Shown here: positions 16,909 to 25,302 of the stretch, in pieces
How the letters are laid out: every line of letters begins with the position of its first letter
Numbering within the stretch: position 1 is the stretch's first letter
NCBI GenBank assembly: GCA_964633205.1
Contig: CAZWFN010000042.1
Coordinates: forward strand, 1-44,218
DNA: 44,218 nt
Direction of reading: 5' to 3'
Source: CAYVQE01 sp964633205
GTDB taxonomy: Bacteria; Myxococcota; B64-G9
Notes under the pieces: model-generated
What the model was told of the DNA's origin: nothing
What the model saw: the letters and a program-made list of their open reading frames with translations, nothing else
Database searches by the model: none
Translations under genes and position numbers: made by a program

Positions 16909-18777
16909 TTACTGGCAGCAGTCCAGGGAGTGGGAATCGCCCAGGGAGGTGACGGTGTGGTTGTCGTGGTCGAACCAATTGATCAGGGCCACGTTCCAGC
17001 GGTCGCACTCCTCGGTCATCTCGGCCTCGAACTCGGCCGTGGGCTCGATGTCGCCCTTGAAGTAGATGCGTACCGTGGCGGTGGTATTGCCCCTATAGCC
17101 GAAGTAGTTGACCATCACCGTGTAGATCGCGGCATCCGGGTAGATCCCGGCCACCGGATTGTTCAGGTTGATGTTCTCGGCCCGGCACTGCCCGGTGCAG
17201 TCGATGGCCAACAGCGGATCATCGCGGGTGTCGCCCGGCACGCCCCAGTCCGGTTGGCGGGCATTCCAGTAGCAATCGGTGCCCGAGCAGGTGCCCCAGG
17301 TGCACAGCGGCGGTTCGGGACCGCCGTCGTCGGGGTCGTAGCATTGCTGGCCTTCCTGGCAGCCGGCGGCCTGCGGATCGCAGTTGGGTGCGCGGCAGGT
17401 GGTGATGCCGCCCGAATCGACGCAGGCGGTGCGGGTCCAGTCCGGATCGTCCGGATCCATCACGTTGTAGCGGCACTCGCGGGTCGGCGAGCAGTAGCTG
17501 CCGTTCGGGGCCACCAGGTGCAAGTCGAGATCGGGGCCCAGGATGTCCCAGGTCAGCTCGATGCGGATGTCCTCCCGCGGAAAAGCGTCGAAGCGGATGC
17601 AGGGACAGGAGAAGTCCTCGGCCGCGTTGGCCGTGGGACAATCGCAGGCCGCATCGGGATCGGCCTGCCGGCGATTGCCCTCGGCGTCGGAAGCGGTCAG
17701 GCAGACCACGTACTCGCCCGACAGGTCGGGTTTGAAGGAGGGCCAGAAGCGATCCTGCTCCTCGCTGGGCACCTGGACGTTGCGGGTCGAACCACCGGGC
17801 TTGCGCGCCACCTCCCAGCGCAGGTTGCCGCCCTGGATGCCCGAGCCCTCGGGGTCCAGCGCGCGGCCCGCGAAGGTGATGGTATCGACCGGCGCCGGTG
17901 CGCACAGGTCTTCGACCGCCGAGCCATCGAGCTTGGTGACCGCGATGATGCTTACCGCAGTCACCGGAGCCAGGTTGTCGGAGACATGACCGGTCAGCTC
18001 GATGCGGACCGGGTTCTCATCGGGATCGTTCGAGCTGATCAACAGCGTGGCCGTATCCGGCACCACCTGACCCTGCTCGTCCAACTCGGGCTCGCCTTCG
18101 GGCGCGTAGACCACCTCCAGCACGCCCTGCTCGTCCTGGCCCAACTCGAGGTCTTTGCCCACCCAGAAGAAAGGAGGATCCTCGTCATCCGACTCCAGCT
18201 CGAGGGCTTCCAGCTCCACCCGCAAGGGCGCAGCGCCGACGTTGCCTATCTCCAGCTGCAGCGAAGCGGAGGAGTTCAGCCGCACGCCACCGAAATCGAG
18301 TCTGCCCGGCACCACCTCGATGTCGGGTACGTCGCCACTGCCGCTCAAGGGCACGCGCAGCTCGGGCGCGTTGTCCGCGTTGGAGCCGATGACCAGCTCG
18401 GCCGAGTAGTCGGTGTGCTCTTGCGGCTCGAAGGCCAAAGTCAGCTGGCGCAGGCTGACACCCGCGCCCAGGATGGACAGGCCGAAGGGCACCATGTCCG
18501 GCTGGAAAGGATCACCGTCGAGCGCCGCCAGGCTGAACTGGGCGTCGCCCTCGATCGCCAGCGAGTCGATGGTCAGCGCAGCGGTGCCCACGTTGGCCAA
18601 CTGTACGTCCAGCTCACCGCGCTCACCGGCGTTCAGCGCACCGAAGTCCAGCGTCTCGGGGCTGACCTCGATCAGGGGTTCGCCCTTGTTCAGTCCGGTT
18701 TCGTCACAACCCGCCGCCAGCCCGGTCACCGCCATCGCGGCGATGCACAAGCTGCGGAGGTTCACGAGTCGCACCAT
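16909..18777 (-). CDS. Choice-of-anchor-D lipoprotein
   Basis: A 622-residue surface or periplasmic lipoprotein. The signal begins at MVRLVNLRSLCIAAMAVTGL, with Cys in LAAGC. Two ASPM-SPD-2-Hydin/choice-of-anchor-D type immunoglobulin-like domains follow: IEVSPETLDFGALNAGERG, 'QLTLAFEPQEHTDYSAELVIGSNADN' and IEVVPGRLDFGGVRLN. A PKD-like segment (FWPSFKPDLSGEYVVCLTASD) comes next, then a Cys-rich C-terminal region with about 17 Cys and Asp-rich turns (DPDDPDWTRTACVDSGG). The layout is typical of large secreted myxobacterial lipoproteins. The start at 18777 has GGAGGGA upstream; a weak promoter (TTGCCC/TAGTTT, 18841-18812) precedes it. The ligand is unknown. Confidence 0.8.
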   Translation of the reverse strand: MVRLVNLRSLCIAAMAVTGLAAGCDETGLNKGEPLIEVSPETLDFGALNAGERGELDVQLANVGTAALTIDSLAIEGDAQFSLAALDGDPFQPDMVPFGLSILGAGVSLRQLTLAFEPQEHTDYSAELVIGSNADNAPELRVPLSGSGDVPDIEVVPGRLDFGGVRLNSSASLQLEIGNVGAAPLRVELEALELESDDEDPPFFWVGKDLELGQDEQGVLEVVYAPEGEPELDEQGQVVPDTATLLISSNDPDENPVRIELTGHVSDNLAPVTAVSIIAVTKLDGSAVEDLCAPAPVDTITFAGRALDPEGSGIQGGNLRWEVARKPGGSTRNVQVPSEEQDRFWPSFKPDLSGEYVVCLTASDAEGNRRQADPDAACDCPTANAAEDFSCPCIRFDAFPREDIRIELTWDILGPDLDLHLVAPNGSYCSPTRECRYNVMDPDDPDWTRTACVDSGGITTCRAPNCDPQAAGCQEGQQCYDPDDGGPEPPLCTWGTCSGTDCYWNARQPDWGVPGDTRDDPLLAIDCTGQCRAENINLNNPVAGIYPDAAIYTVMVNYFGYRGNTTATVRIYFKGDIEPTAEFEAEMTEECDRWNVALINWFDHDNHTVTSLGDSHSLDCCQ

Positions 18778-18901
18778 GGTGAGCCGTCCCTCCGACTTGT
18801 TGCCCTGACCCAAACTAGCAGATTTGTCGAGCCGCGGGCAAGCCGACGGCCATCGCCATCGCGCGCCTGGCGGGCTACAGCACCCTACACCCGCTCCGTT
18901 T

Positions 18902-18930
18902 TTGACACCCCGCCCGACATGTAGTATTGT
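18902..18930 (+). promoter_or_regulatory. Strong sigma70-type promoter for the TIGR04563 gene
   Basis: A perfect -35 TTGACA (18902-18907), a 17-base spacer and TATTGT (18925-18930). The spacer ends with ACATGTAG, as in the promoter at 16194-16223. The leader to the ATG at 19020 is about 80 bases. Confidence 0.7.
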
Positions 18931-19019
18931 CGAACAGGCTGCGGTACACGAGCGCTGACAAACGCAGGTCGACCCACACCGGCCCCCAAGCTGGGCGGCT
19001 GTGCCGAGAGGTGGACACC

Positions 19020-19226
19020 ATGGTGGAGGACAAGAAGGCCCCCCAGACCGACAAGCGCAAGCAGAGCCTTTACTTCCCCGAAGACATGCTGGCCGAGATC
19101 AAGCGCGAGGCGCTGCGCCAGGACCGATCCCTGTCCTGGATCGTACAGCAGGCCTGGCGCATCGCCCGCGAGGAAATCCGCAAGTTCCCCTCCATCAACA
19201 CCGGCATGGACGACGACGACGATTGA
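19020..19226 (+). CDS. TIGR04563 family small protein (ribbon-helix-helix-like)
   Basis: A 68-residue cytosolic protein. The core 'KRKQSLYFPEDMLAEIKREALRQDRSLSWIVQQAWRIA' is a strand followed by two helices, as in MetJ/Arc-type ribbon-helix-helix DNA-binding proteins, and matches the TIGR04563 family known chiefly from myxobacteria. The tail ends in a run of Asp (DDDDD). The start at 19020 has GAGAGGTGG upstream. It has its own strong promoter. DNA binding is inferred from the fold pattern, and the targets are unknown. The two ACATGTAG promoters nearby would be a natural first place to look. Confidence 0.8.
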   Translation: MVEDKKAPQTDKRKQSLYFPEDMLAEIKREALRQDRSLSWIVQQAWRIAREEIRKFPSINTGMDDDDD

Positions 19227-19253
19227 TCCCCCAGCGCTGCCCGCGCTGGCGAC

Positions 19254-20201
19254 TCAATCGCCCGCCGGCCCGCAGACCCCCGCCAACTCCTCACAATTCT
19301 GATACTGCAAGCGGCCCTCCACGGCCGGATAACCCGCCTGCAGGATGGCCGCCGCCTGCTCTTCGGGGTACTCGGCGCGGATGCCGGCCTCGTAGCCGAC
19401 CAGCCATTCGCGCACCACGTCGATCACCGGCAGGTAGGTCTGCAGTACCTCGGGCGCAAAGTCCTCGTCCGGCGCCTGGTAGTGGAAGCCCACGAAGCCG
19501 TCGTTGGGTACGCCCTGGTCGTCGGTGCCCACCATGTAGTCCAGCGCAGCCACGTGGTAGGTGCCGCTGGGCTCGATCGGCGTGCAGGGATCGCTGCCCA
19601 GGCAGATGGATCGGATCCGCTCTCCGGGTGTCTCGATGGCCTTGCCGTCGCTCGACAGAGTCTGGGGCTGGCCGTTGCAGTCGACCTCGATCTGGATTCC
19701 GCGGCGTCCCGAGACCTGCAGAAAATGGCCCTCCTGGCCCTGGTCGCCGGGCAAGGTCAGGCTGGAGACCCCGCGCTCGAGCACCCGCTCCAGTTGGGAG
19801 CCTTTCATGCGCACCACCACCACCGAATCCTCGTAGAACGGCAGCAGCTGGTAGATGTCCTGGTCGGTGATCGGCCCTTGCGGGATCCGCTCGCGCCGCG
19901 ACCCGGCCGCGCCGCAAACCACCTCGTCGCGAATGGCGCCCGCGTTGATCAATCCCACCTGGACCTGGATCGGATCACCCTCGTAGAAAATCTCGTAAGG
20001 ATACATCCGCAACCCGTCGGCCAGGAAGTTGCCCACCGGCGCCTCGCACTGGCGCACGTACTCTTCGCGGATGTCGAGATCGACCGACAAGCCCTTGCCC
20101 CAGACCTCGGGTGTGGTGATGGGACACGATTCGTTGAACACCTCGCAGGCGCCGCCGGCCGCGGCTGCCAGCGCTGCGATCGCGATCACTGCTCTCTTCA
20201 T
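19254..20201 (-). CDS. Lipoprotein made of a 5'-nucleotidase C-terminal domain alone
   Basis: A 315-residue protein with a lipoprotein signal (MKRAVIAIAALAAAAGGAC). It then has the UshA-type C-terminal (substrate-specificity) domain: CEAPVGNFLADGLR, 'VGLINAGAIRDEV', 'QGPITDQDIYQLLPFYEDSVVVVRMKGSQLERVLERG', YHVAALDYMVGTDD and a C-terminal helix. The N-terminal metallophosphoesterase domain that holds the catalytic metals is absent, so hydrolysis by this protein alone is unlikely. It lies 94 bases downstream of the TonB-dependent receptor on the same strand and may form an operon with it. The start has AAGGAG with good spacing. A nucleotide- or sugar-phosphate-binding role is inferred. Confidence 0.82.
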   Translation of the reverse strand: MKRAVIAIAALAAAAGGACEVFNESCPITTPEVWGKGLSVDLDIREEYVRQCEAPVGNFLADGLRMYPYEIFYEGDPIQVQVGLINAGAIRDEVVCGAAGSRRERIPQGPITDQDIYQLLPFYEDSVVVVRMKGSQLERVLERGVSSLTLPGDQGQEGHFLQVSGRRGIQIEVDCNGQPQTLSSDGKAIETPGERIRSICLGSDPCTPIEPSGTYHVAALDYMVGTDDQGVPNDGFVGFHYQAPDEDFAPEVLQTYLPVIDVVREWLVGYEAGIRAEYPEEQAAAILQAGYPAVEGRLQYQNCEELAGVCGPAGD

Positions 20202-20295
20202 GACTGCTCCTTCACAATCCAATCCGAAGCTTCCCTGGGAGCTTTGGCCCAATCCATAGCCGCCGCGGCGCGCAGCAACCGTCCGGCCGGTGCAT

Positions 20296-22887
20296 TCAGG
20301 GCCTCCAGGCCACGCCGGCCAAGAAGGTGAAACCGGCCCGCGGCAGGTAGCCGCTGAGGTGATCGGGGCGCGGCGGCGGATCCCGGTGGTCGTGGCCGAA
20401 GGCATTGTAAGCGTGGGCGTAGAAGACCAGGTGATCCCAGGCCACCGGCTCGGTCGACAGGCCGGCGCGCACCAGGGTGTAAGCCGGTATCCGGAACGAG
20501 CGCAGCAACTCCAGCCGCTGGCGCACGTTGTTGCGGCGTTCCGAGCCGTAGCGCAAGCCCAGGTGCAGGTTCAACCAATCGAGCACCTCGAGTTCGAGGC
20601 CGAGGTTGAAACGCATCTGGGGCACGTCGGTGATGTAGCTGCTCTCGGCCTGCCCGGCCACGGCCACCTCGGCCCGGAACCAAGAGGCGTTGGCGAACAA
20701 GCGGCTGCGCTGGCCGAAACGCGCCAGTCCCTCGACCTCGGTGCCCAACACGAACAACGACTCCACGTTGTCCCAGCTGGCCAAGCCGGTGCCCTGGTCG
20801 ACGCTTTCGATGCTGTCGTCGATCCAGCTGACGAAGAAGTTGGCCGCCAGCCGCAGGTCGAGCCAGCGGGTGCCCAGGTCGGCGTCGGCCCCGAATTCGA
20901 GCGTGTTCAGCTTGACCGCATCGAGCTGATCGTTGCCCTGGTAGTTGCGAATGGGATCGAAGCGGGCGTTGTCGTACAGCTCCCGGAACGTGGGCGCCCG
21001 GTAGGCCTGAGCGTACAACAGTTTGAAACGCAGCGCGTCGATCGGCCCGTAGACCACCGCCACCCGCGGGTTGAAGGTCAGGCCGAAGTCGGTGAAGTAG
21101 TCCAGGCGGAAGCCGGCCAGCAGGTCCAGCCCGGGCAGGAGATCGGTCCAGTGATCCTGGGCATAGAAACCGACCAGCATCCGGTCCTGTCCCGCGGCCG
21201 CGGCTTCCACCTCGCCGCACGGAAGCTCGAAGCCCTGGAGCAGGACACAACCCTGCTCGGAGACGGCGCACGGGGTGCATTCGACGCCGCCGGCATCGCG
21301 GCGCTGGGTGTAGTCGAGCAGGCTGAGATACTCGAACTGGACGCCCAGCAGCAAGCGGTTGTTCTTCAGCAGATCGAGCGCGGTGCGCACCTCGGCGCCC
21401 GTGGTCAGCCCCTGGTAGACGTCGCTCTCGCGCAAGCCCTGGTTGAGGATGACGTCGCCGGCCATGTAGGAGTTGCCGAACTCGTTCTCCGGCGGTCGGA
21501 TGACCTGGAAGCTGCGATCGACCCAGCGGTCGTCGAAGTAGACCCGCGAGGTCAGCTCCACCATGTCGCCCAGCGGCACCTGGTAGCGCAGGTCGAGCTG
21601 CAGCAGGTGCAGGCCCAGATCGGAGCCGCGATCCAGGGAATCGAACTTGCCCACCAGGGCGCCGCGCTGCTGGAAGAAGTAATGGCCCAACAGCTCGAGC
21701 TGGCCCCGACCCAGATTCTCGAGCGCGGCGCGCAGCTGGGCGTGCAGCTGCAGCCGCTCGTCGTCGACCGGCCCCGGCGTATTGGAGACATCGTCGCCCG
21801 CGGTCTGGGTGGTGCCCAGCACGCCGGTCAGGGCGTCGCGCCCGACCTCTCGGTCATGACCCGCGGTGCGCATGAACTGCAGCTGGCCGTCGATGGCGAA
21901 GGACTCGGCGGACCAGCCCCCGCCGGCCGACAGGCGCACCTCGTGAAAACGGCCGTAGGCGGCGTCGGCATGGAGGTCTGCGCCCTGCCGGGTGATGACG
22001 TTGATGGCGCCGACCCCGGCACCCGTGCCGTAGAGGGCCGAGCCCGGGCCGCGAATGACCTCCACCCGCTCGATGGCCTCGGCCGGAAACTCCAGCAACA
22101 GCCGGCCGGAGTACAAATCGTTGACCCGGTGGCCGTCGAGCAGCAGCAGGATGCCGGGCGCGGAACGGATGCCGCGCAGAGCCAGGCGGTAATCGCCCGA
22201 GACGCTCCGCGAGACGCTGATGCCCGGCAGCTGATCGAGCACATCGGCCAGGTTGCGGGCCCCCATGGCCTCGATCCGCTGCCGGCCGGCCACCGAGGCC
22301 ATGGCCGGGGCCCGATCGATCGGACGCGGATCGCGGGTGGCCAGCTCGATCGGCGGCGGCCCCCTGCGCGCGGGCGGCGGGACCGGCTCCGCCGGCTCTG
22401 TTGCGGTCCGGCCTCCGGCCGCCCCGGCGTCCGGCCCCTCGTCCGCATCGGGCTCGTCACCGGGCTGCGGGCCGGGGGCCGGCTCGATCGGCTCGGTTCG
22501 GGCCGCCACCACCGGCACCCGTTGCGGTTGTTTCTCGGAGGCGAACACGGTGTGCCGGTTGCCCTCGAAATCGACCGCGTAGCAGTAGTACTCGACGGCC
22601 GGCGGCTCGAGCTTGTCGGCCGGAATGGTGCCGCGGTAGTGATCGGCGGTGATCAGCTTCAGCTCCCGCACCTCGTACTCGCTCTCGCCCGCGGTGCGAT
22701 GGGCGATGGCGGCGATGCTGACCTGGTCGGCGCCGATCATGTTGCCCTCGATCAGCAGCGGTTGGCCCTCGCGGATCTGGGCGGGCGGCGTGTGCAGGAA
22801 CGTCACGTTGAACATCTGGGCCGCGGCCGGGCCCGCCTGGACGGCGAGCAGGGTCAGCCACAGCACCATCGCCTTCATCGCGCGCAT
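20296..22887 (-). CDS. TonB-dependent outer-membrane receptor with N-terminal Ig-like domain
   Basis: An 863-residue receptor. The signal peptide (MRAMKAMVLWLTLLAVQAGP) is followed by an Ig-like domain of about 90 residues (FLHTPPAQIREGQPLLIEG to 'YYCYAVDFEGNRHTVF') and a Pro/Asp/Glu-rich linker. The plug domain is at about 195-310 ('LADVLDQLPGISVSRSVSGDYRLALRGI', DGHRVNDLYSGRLL, IERVEVIRGPGSALYG, 'GAINVITRQG'). A 22-strand barrel fills the rest and ends FTFLAGVAWRP. Barrel landmarks include 'LLYAQAYRAPTFRELYDNA'. No TonB box is obvious. It is transcribed divergently from PrkA out of a shared inverted repeat and is followed by the 5'-nucleotidase-domain lipoprotein. The substrate is unknown. 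Confidence 0.92.
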   Translation of the reverse strand: MRAMKAMVLWLTLLAVQAGPAAAQMFNVTFLHTPPAQIREGQPLLIEGNMIGADQVSIAAIAHRTAGESEYEVRELKLITADHYRGTIPADKLEPPAVEYYCYAVDFEGNRHTVFASEKQPQRVPVVAARTEPIEPAPGPQPGDEPDADEGPDAGAAGGRTATEPAEPVPPPARRGPPPIELATRDPRPIDRAPAMASVAGRQRIEAMGARNLADVLDQLPGISVSRSVSGDYRLALRGIRSAPGILLLLDGHRVNDLYSGRLLLEFPAEAIERVEVIRGPGSALYGTGAGVGAINVITRQGADLHADAAYGRFHEVRLSAGGGWSAESFAIDGQLQFMRTAGHDREVGRDALTGVLGTTQTAGDDVSNTPGPVDDERLQLHAQLRAALENLGRGQLELLGHYFFQQRGALVGKFDSLDRGSDLGLHLLQLDLRYQVPLGDMVELTSRVYFDDRWVDRSFQVIRPPENEFGNSYMAGDVILNQGLRESDVYQGLTTGAEVRTALDLLKNNRLLLGVQFEYLSLLDYTQRRDAGGVECTPCAVSEQGCVLLQGFELPCGEVEAAAAGQDRMLVGFYAQDHWTDLLPGLDLLAGFRLDYFTDFGLTFNPRVAVVYGPIDALRFKLLYAQAYRAPTFRELYDNARFDPIRNYQGNDQLDAVKLNTLEFGADADLGTRWLDLRLAANFFVSWIDDSIESVDQGTGLASWDNVESLFVLGTEVEGLARFGQRSRLFANASWFRAEVAVAGQAESSYITDVPQMRFNLGLELEVLDWLNLHLGLRYGSERRNNVRQRLELLRSFRIPAYTLVRAGLSTEPVAWDHLVFYAHAYNAFGHDHRDPPPRPDHLSGYLPRAGFTFLAGVAWRP

Positions 22888-22911
22888 CGCTTCGCCTCCG
22901 ATCGATTCCCG

Positions 22912-22940
22912 ATTCTAGCCCCGCACAAAACGCGGCACAA
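22912..22940 (-). promoter_or_regulatory. Promoter of the TonB-dependent receptor gene
   Basis: On the minus strand TTGTGC (22940-22935), a 17-base spacer and TAGAAT (22917-22912). The transcript would have a leader of about 18 bases with GGAGG before the ATG. The -35 box and 15 of the 17 spacer bases lie inside the left arm of the large inverted repeat. Confidence 0.6.
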
Positions 22941-23012
22941 GTGGCTCTACTCGATGCGTATTGGGGTCGTTGGGGTAGCGAGCCTCTTGTGCCGCGTTTT
23001 GTGCGGTGCTAG
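22915..23012. repeat. 27-bp inverted repeat between the receptor and PrkA genes
   Basis: The left arm at 22915-22941 and right arm at 22986-23012 are complementary at 26 of 27 positions; the inner 21 bases (22921-22941 and 22986-23006) are perfect. The central spacer is 44 bases and contains TTGGGG twice. Each arm holds a direct repeat TTGTGCCG-n4-TTGTGCGG. The arms contain the -35 boxes of both divergent promoters. Confidence 0.9.
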
Positions 23013-23015
23013 CGT
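22987..23015 (+). promoter_or_regulatory. Promoter of prkA
   Basis: TTGTGC (22987-22992), a 17-base spacer and TAGCGT (23010-23015): the mirror copy of the receptor promoter. The -10 box ends only six bases before the ATG at 23022, and no Shine-Dalgarno precedes that ATG. A leaderless transcript is predicted. Confidence 0.5.
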
Positions 23016-23021
23016 CGTCCC

Positions 23022-25268
23022 ATGACGGACGAACACCTGATCGAAGAGTTGGGAACCGAGCTGCAGGCGCGCTACGACCGCGAAGGCCGCCCGCTCAGCT
23101 TCGGTGAGTACCTGCAACGTTTCCTGGCCGAGCCCGCGGCCCAGTGCCGCGGCGCCGCCCACTACATCCGCGACACCTTCGACCACTTCGGCGTCGAGAC
23201 CCTCGAGACGCCGGCCGGGCCGACGCGGCGCTTCAAGATGTTCGACGCTGCGTTCCGCGGCGGCGACGGCCGGGTCGCCGGTCAGGAAGCCGCCCAACAG
23301 GCCATCTACCGGCTGCTCAACAACTTCGTGCGCGAGGGCCGGGTCAACCGCTTGATCCTGTTGCACGGGCCTAACGGCTCGGCCAAGACGACTCTGATCC
23401 GGGCTGTGGTCGCGGGCATGGAGCAGTACTCGACCACCGACGTCGGCGCCCTGTACCGCTTCCGCTGGATCTTCCCCACCGAAAAACTGATGCGCGGCAG
23501 CGCCATCGGCTTCGGCGAAGCCGCCGGCGGTGAAGAGGGCCCGCCGGACAGCTATGCCCATCTTTCGGGCGATGCCATCGACGCCGTGCTCGAATGCGAT
23601 CTCCACGACCACCCCTTGCTGCTGCTGCCGGTTGCGCAACGCCAACGGCTGCTGCGGCGGCTGCAGGACCAGGGTCGCTTGCCCGCGGACTATCCCCTGC
23701 CGCAAACCCTGTGGCACGGTGGCCTGTGCGACCAGTGCCGCCGCATCCACGATGCCCTGCTGGCCGCCTACAACGGCGACGTGGCCTCGGTGCTGCGCCA
23801 CGTGCAGGTCTTGCGCTTGACCCTGAGCGGCCGCTACCGGCGCGGGGTGTCGGTGGTCGAGCCCCAGATGCACGTCGATGCCGCCGAGGCTCAGATGACC
23901 GCTTCGCGCGGCCTGAGCGCCTTGCCGCGGGCCATCGCCCACCTGGATCTGTTCCAGGTGCGCGGACCGCTGGTCGACGCCAACCGGGGCCTGCTGGAGT
24001 ACAACGACCTGCTCAAGCGCCACATCGACACCTTCAAGTACCTGCTGGTCACCTGCGAAAACGGCCAGGTGGCCCTGAACCGCTCCACCCTGCACCTCGA
24101 CACCGTGTTCATCGGCAGCACCAACGAGATGCTGCTCGACTCGTTCAAGGAGTACCCCGATTTCGCATCGTTCAAGGGACGGCTGGAGCTGGTCCGGGTG
24201 CCCTACCTGCGGCGCATCAGCCAAGAGGTGCGCATCTATCGCGACCAGCTGTCCACCGAGACCTTCGGCCGCCACCTGGCGCCCCACACCCTCGAGCTGG
24301 CGGCCCTGTGGGCGGTGCTGACGCGCCTGCGCAAGCCCAGCGCCCCCGAGGACGCCAGTGCCGAGCTGGCCCAGGCGATCAGTTCGCTGGACCCGCTGGA
24401 AAAGGCCATGCTGCTCGACAGCGGCCAGGTGCCCAGCCGCCTGCCGGCCCGGGTGGCCCGCGAGCTGCTTGCCGCGCTGCCCGAGCTGAGCCAGCTCGAC
24501 GGCAAGGACTACGAGGGCCGGGTCGGCGCCTCGGCCCGCGAGGTGCACATGCTGCTGATGAACGCCGCCCAGCTCGAGGACCAGTCCTGCGTCAGCCCGC
24601 CCGGGCTGTTCGCCGAGATCCGCGAGCTGCTGGCCGACAAGAGCGTTTTCGGCTTCCTGCAGGTGCGGCCCAATGGCCAATACCATGATCACGACGCCCT
24701 GCTCGAGCTGGTGGATCGGCACTACCTCGACACGCTCGAACAGGAGGCGGCCTCGGCCATGGGTCTGGTGACCGAGACCTCCTACCAGGAGCTGTTCGAC
24801 CGCTACGTGCAAAACGTCAGCCATTGGCTGCGCAAGGAGAAACTGACCGATCCGGTGACCGGCAAGCCGGTCGAGCCCAACGAGTCGCTGATGGCCGAGG
24901 TCGAGTCCGTCATCCGCAGCGGTGACGAGGATCCCGAAGCCTTCCGCAAGACCCTGATCGCGCGGGTCGGCGCCTACGCCCTCGACGCCGAAAAGCAAGG
25001 ATCGGCCGGCGGCGAGAAGCCGGACTACGCGCGCGTCTTTCCGGCCATGTTCGAACGGCTCAAGGACGACTTCATGGCCAAGCGCCGCGCGACCATCCGG
25101 CGCCAGCTCGAACGGTTCCTGGCCCTGATGGAGGGCGAGAGGCTCGAGGGCCGCGATGCCAAACGTGCCGAGTCCATGCACCAGGCCTTGATCGAGCGCT
25201 TCGGCTACTGCGACAACTGCGCCGAAGAGGCCATGGGCACCCTGCTCGAACGGCGCTTCCGCGACTGA
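23022..25268 (+). CDS. prkA: PrkA-type serine protein kinase / AAA+ protein
   Basis: A 748-residue cytosolic protein of the PrkA/YeaG family. It has an AAA+ core with Walker A at 116-123 (GPNGSAKT, K122), a Walker B region at about 318-330 ('VDANRGLLEYNDLLKR') and sensor-1 'IGSTNE' at 364-369, followed by the conserved 'FASFKGRLELVRVPYLRRI'. The C-terminal half corresponds to the PrkA C-terminal kinase-like domain. It is about 100 residues longer than E. coli YeaG (about 640 aa). Two CxxC pairs, C236-C239 (LCDQC) and C730-C733 (YCDNC), could bind metal. The usual partners, YeaH (VWA) and SpoVR, are not in the window. A perfect 9-bp hairpin (25276-25299) follows the stop. Confidence 0.9.
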   Translation: MTDEHLIEELGTELQARYDREGRPLSFGEYLQRFLAEPAAQCRGAAHYIRDTFDHFGVETLETPAGPTRRFKMFDAAFRGGDGRVAGQEAAQQAIYRLLNNFVREGRVNRLILLHGPNGSAKTTLIRAVVAGMEQYSTTDVGALYRFRWIFPTEKLMRGSAIGFGEAAGGEEGPPDSYAHLSGDAIDAVLECDLHDHPLLLLPVAQRQRLLRRLQDQGRLPADYPLPQTLWHGGLCDQCRRIHDALLAAYNGDVASVLRHVQVLRLTLSGRYRRGVSVVEPQMHVDAAEAQMTASRGLSALPRAIAHLDLFQVRGPLVDANRGLLEYNDLLKRHIDTFKYLLVTCENGQVALNRSTLHLDTVFIGSTNEMLLDSFKEYPDFASFKGRLELVRVPYLRRISQEVRIYRDQLSTETFGRHLAPHTLELAALWAVLTRLRKPSAPEDASAELAQAISSLDPLEKAMLLDSGQVPSRLPARVARELLAALPELSQLDGKDYEGRVGASAREVHMLLMNAAQLEDQSCVSPPGLFAEIRELLADKSVFGFLQVRPNGQYHDHDALLELVDRHYLDTLEQEAASAMGLVTETSYQELFDRYVQNVSHWLRKEKLTDPVTGKPVEPNESLMAEVESVIRSGDEDPEAFRKTLIARVGAYALDAEKQGSAGGEKPDYARVFPAMFERLKDDFMAKRRATIRRQLERFLALMEGERLEGRDAKRAESMHQALIERFGYCDNCAEEAMGTLLERRFRD

Positions 25269-25275
25269 CGGCGCT

Positions 25276-25299
25276 CCGGGCCGCACTGCTGCGGCCCGG
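25276..25299. terminator. Bidirectional hairpin between convergent genes
   Basis: CCGGGCCGC (25276-25284) pairs perfectly with GCGGCCCGG (25291-25299) across a 6-base loop. It sits between the prkA stop and the stop of the convergent membrane-protein gene. It has no T tract, so termination is inferred from position. Confidence 0.5.
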
Positions 25300-25302
25300 C
25301 GT

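Noticed and set aside
22915..23012. Inverted repeat as the ends of a MITE or insertion sequence
   Set aside because: There is no target-site duplication or transposase, and the arms coincide exactly with divergent promoter boxes.
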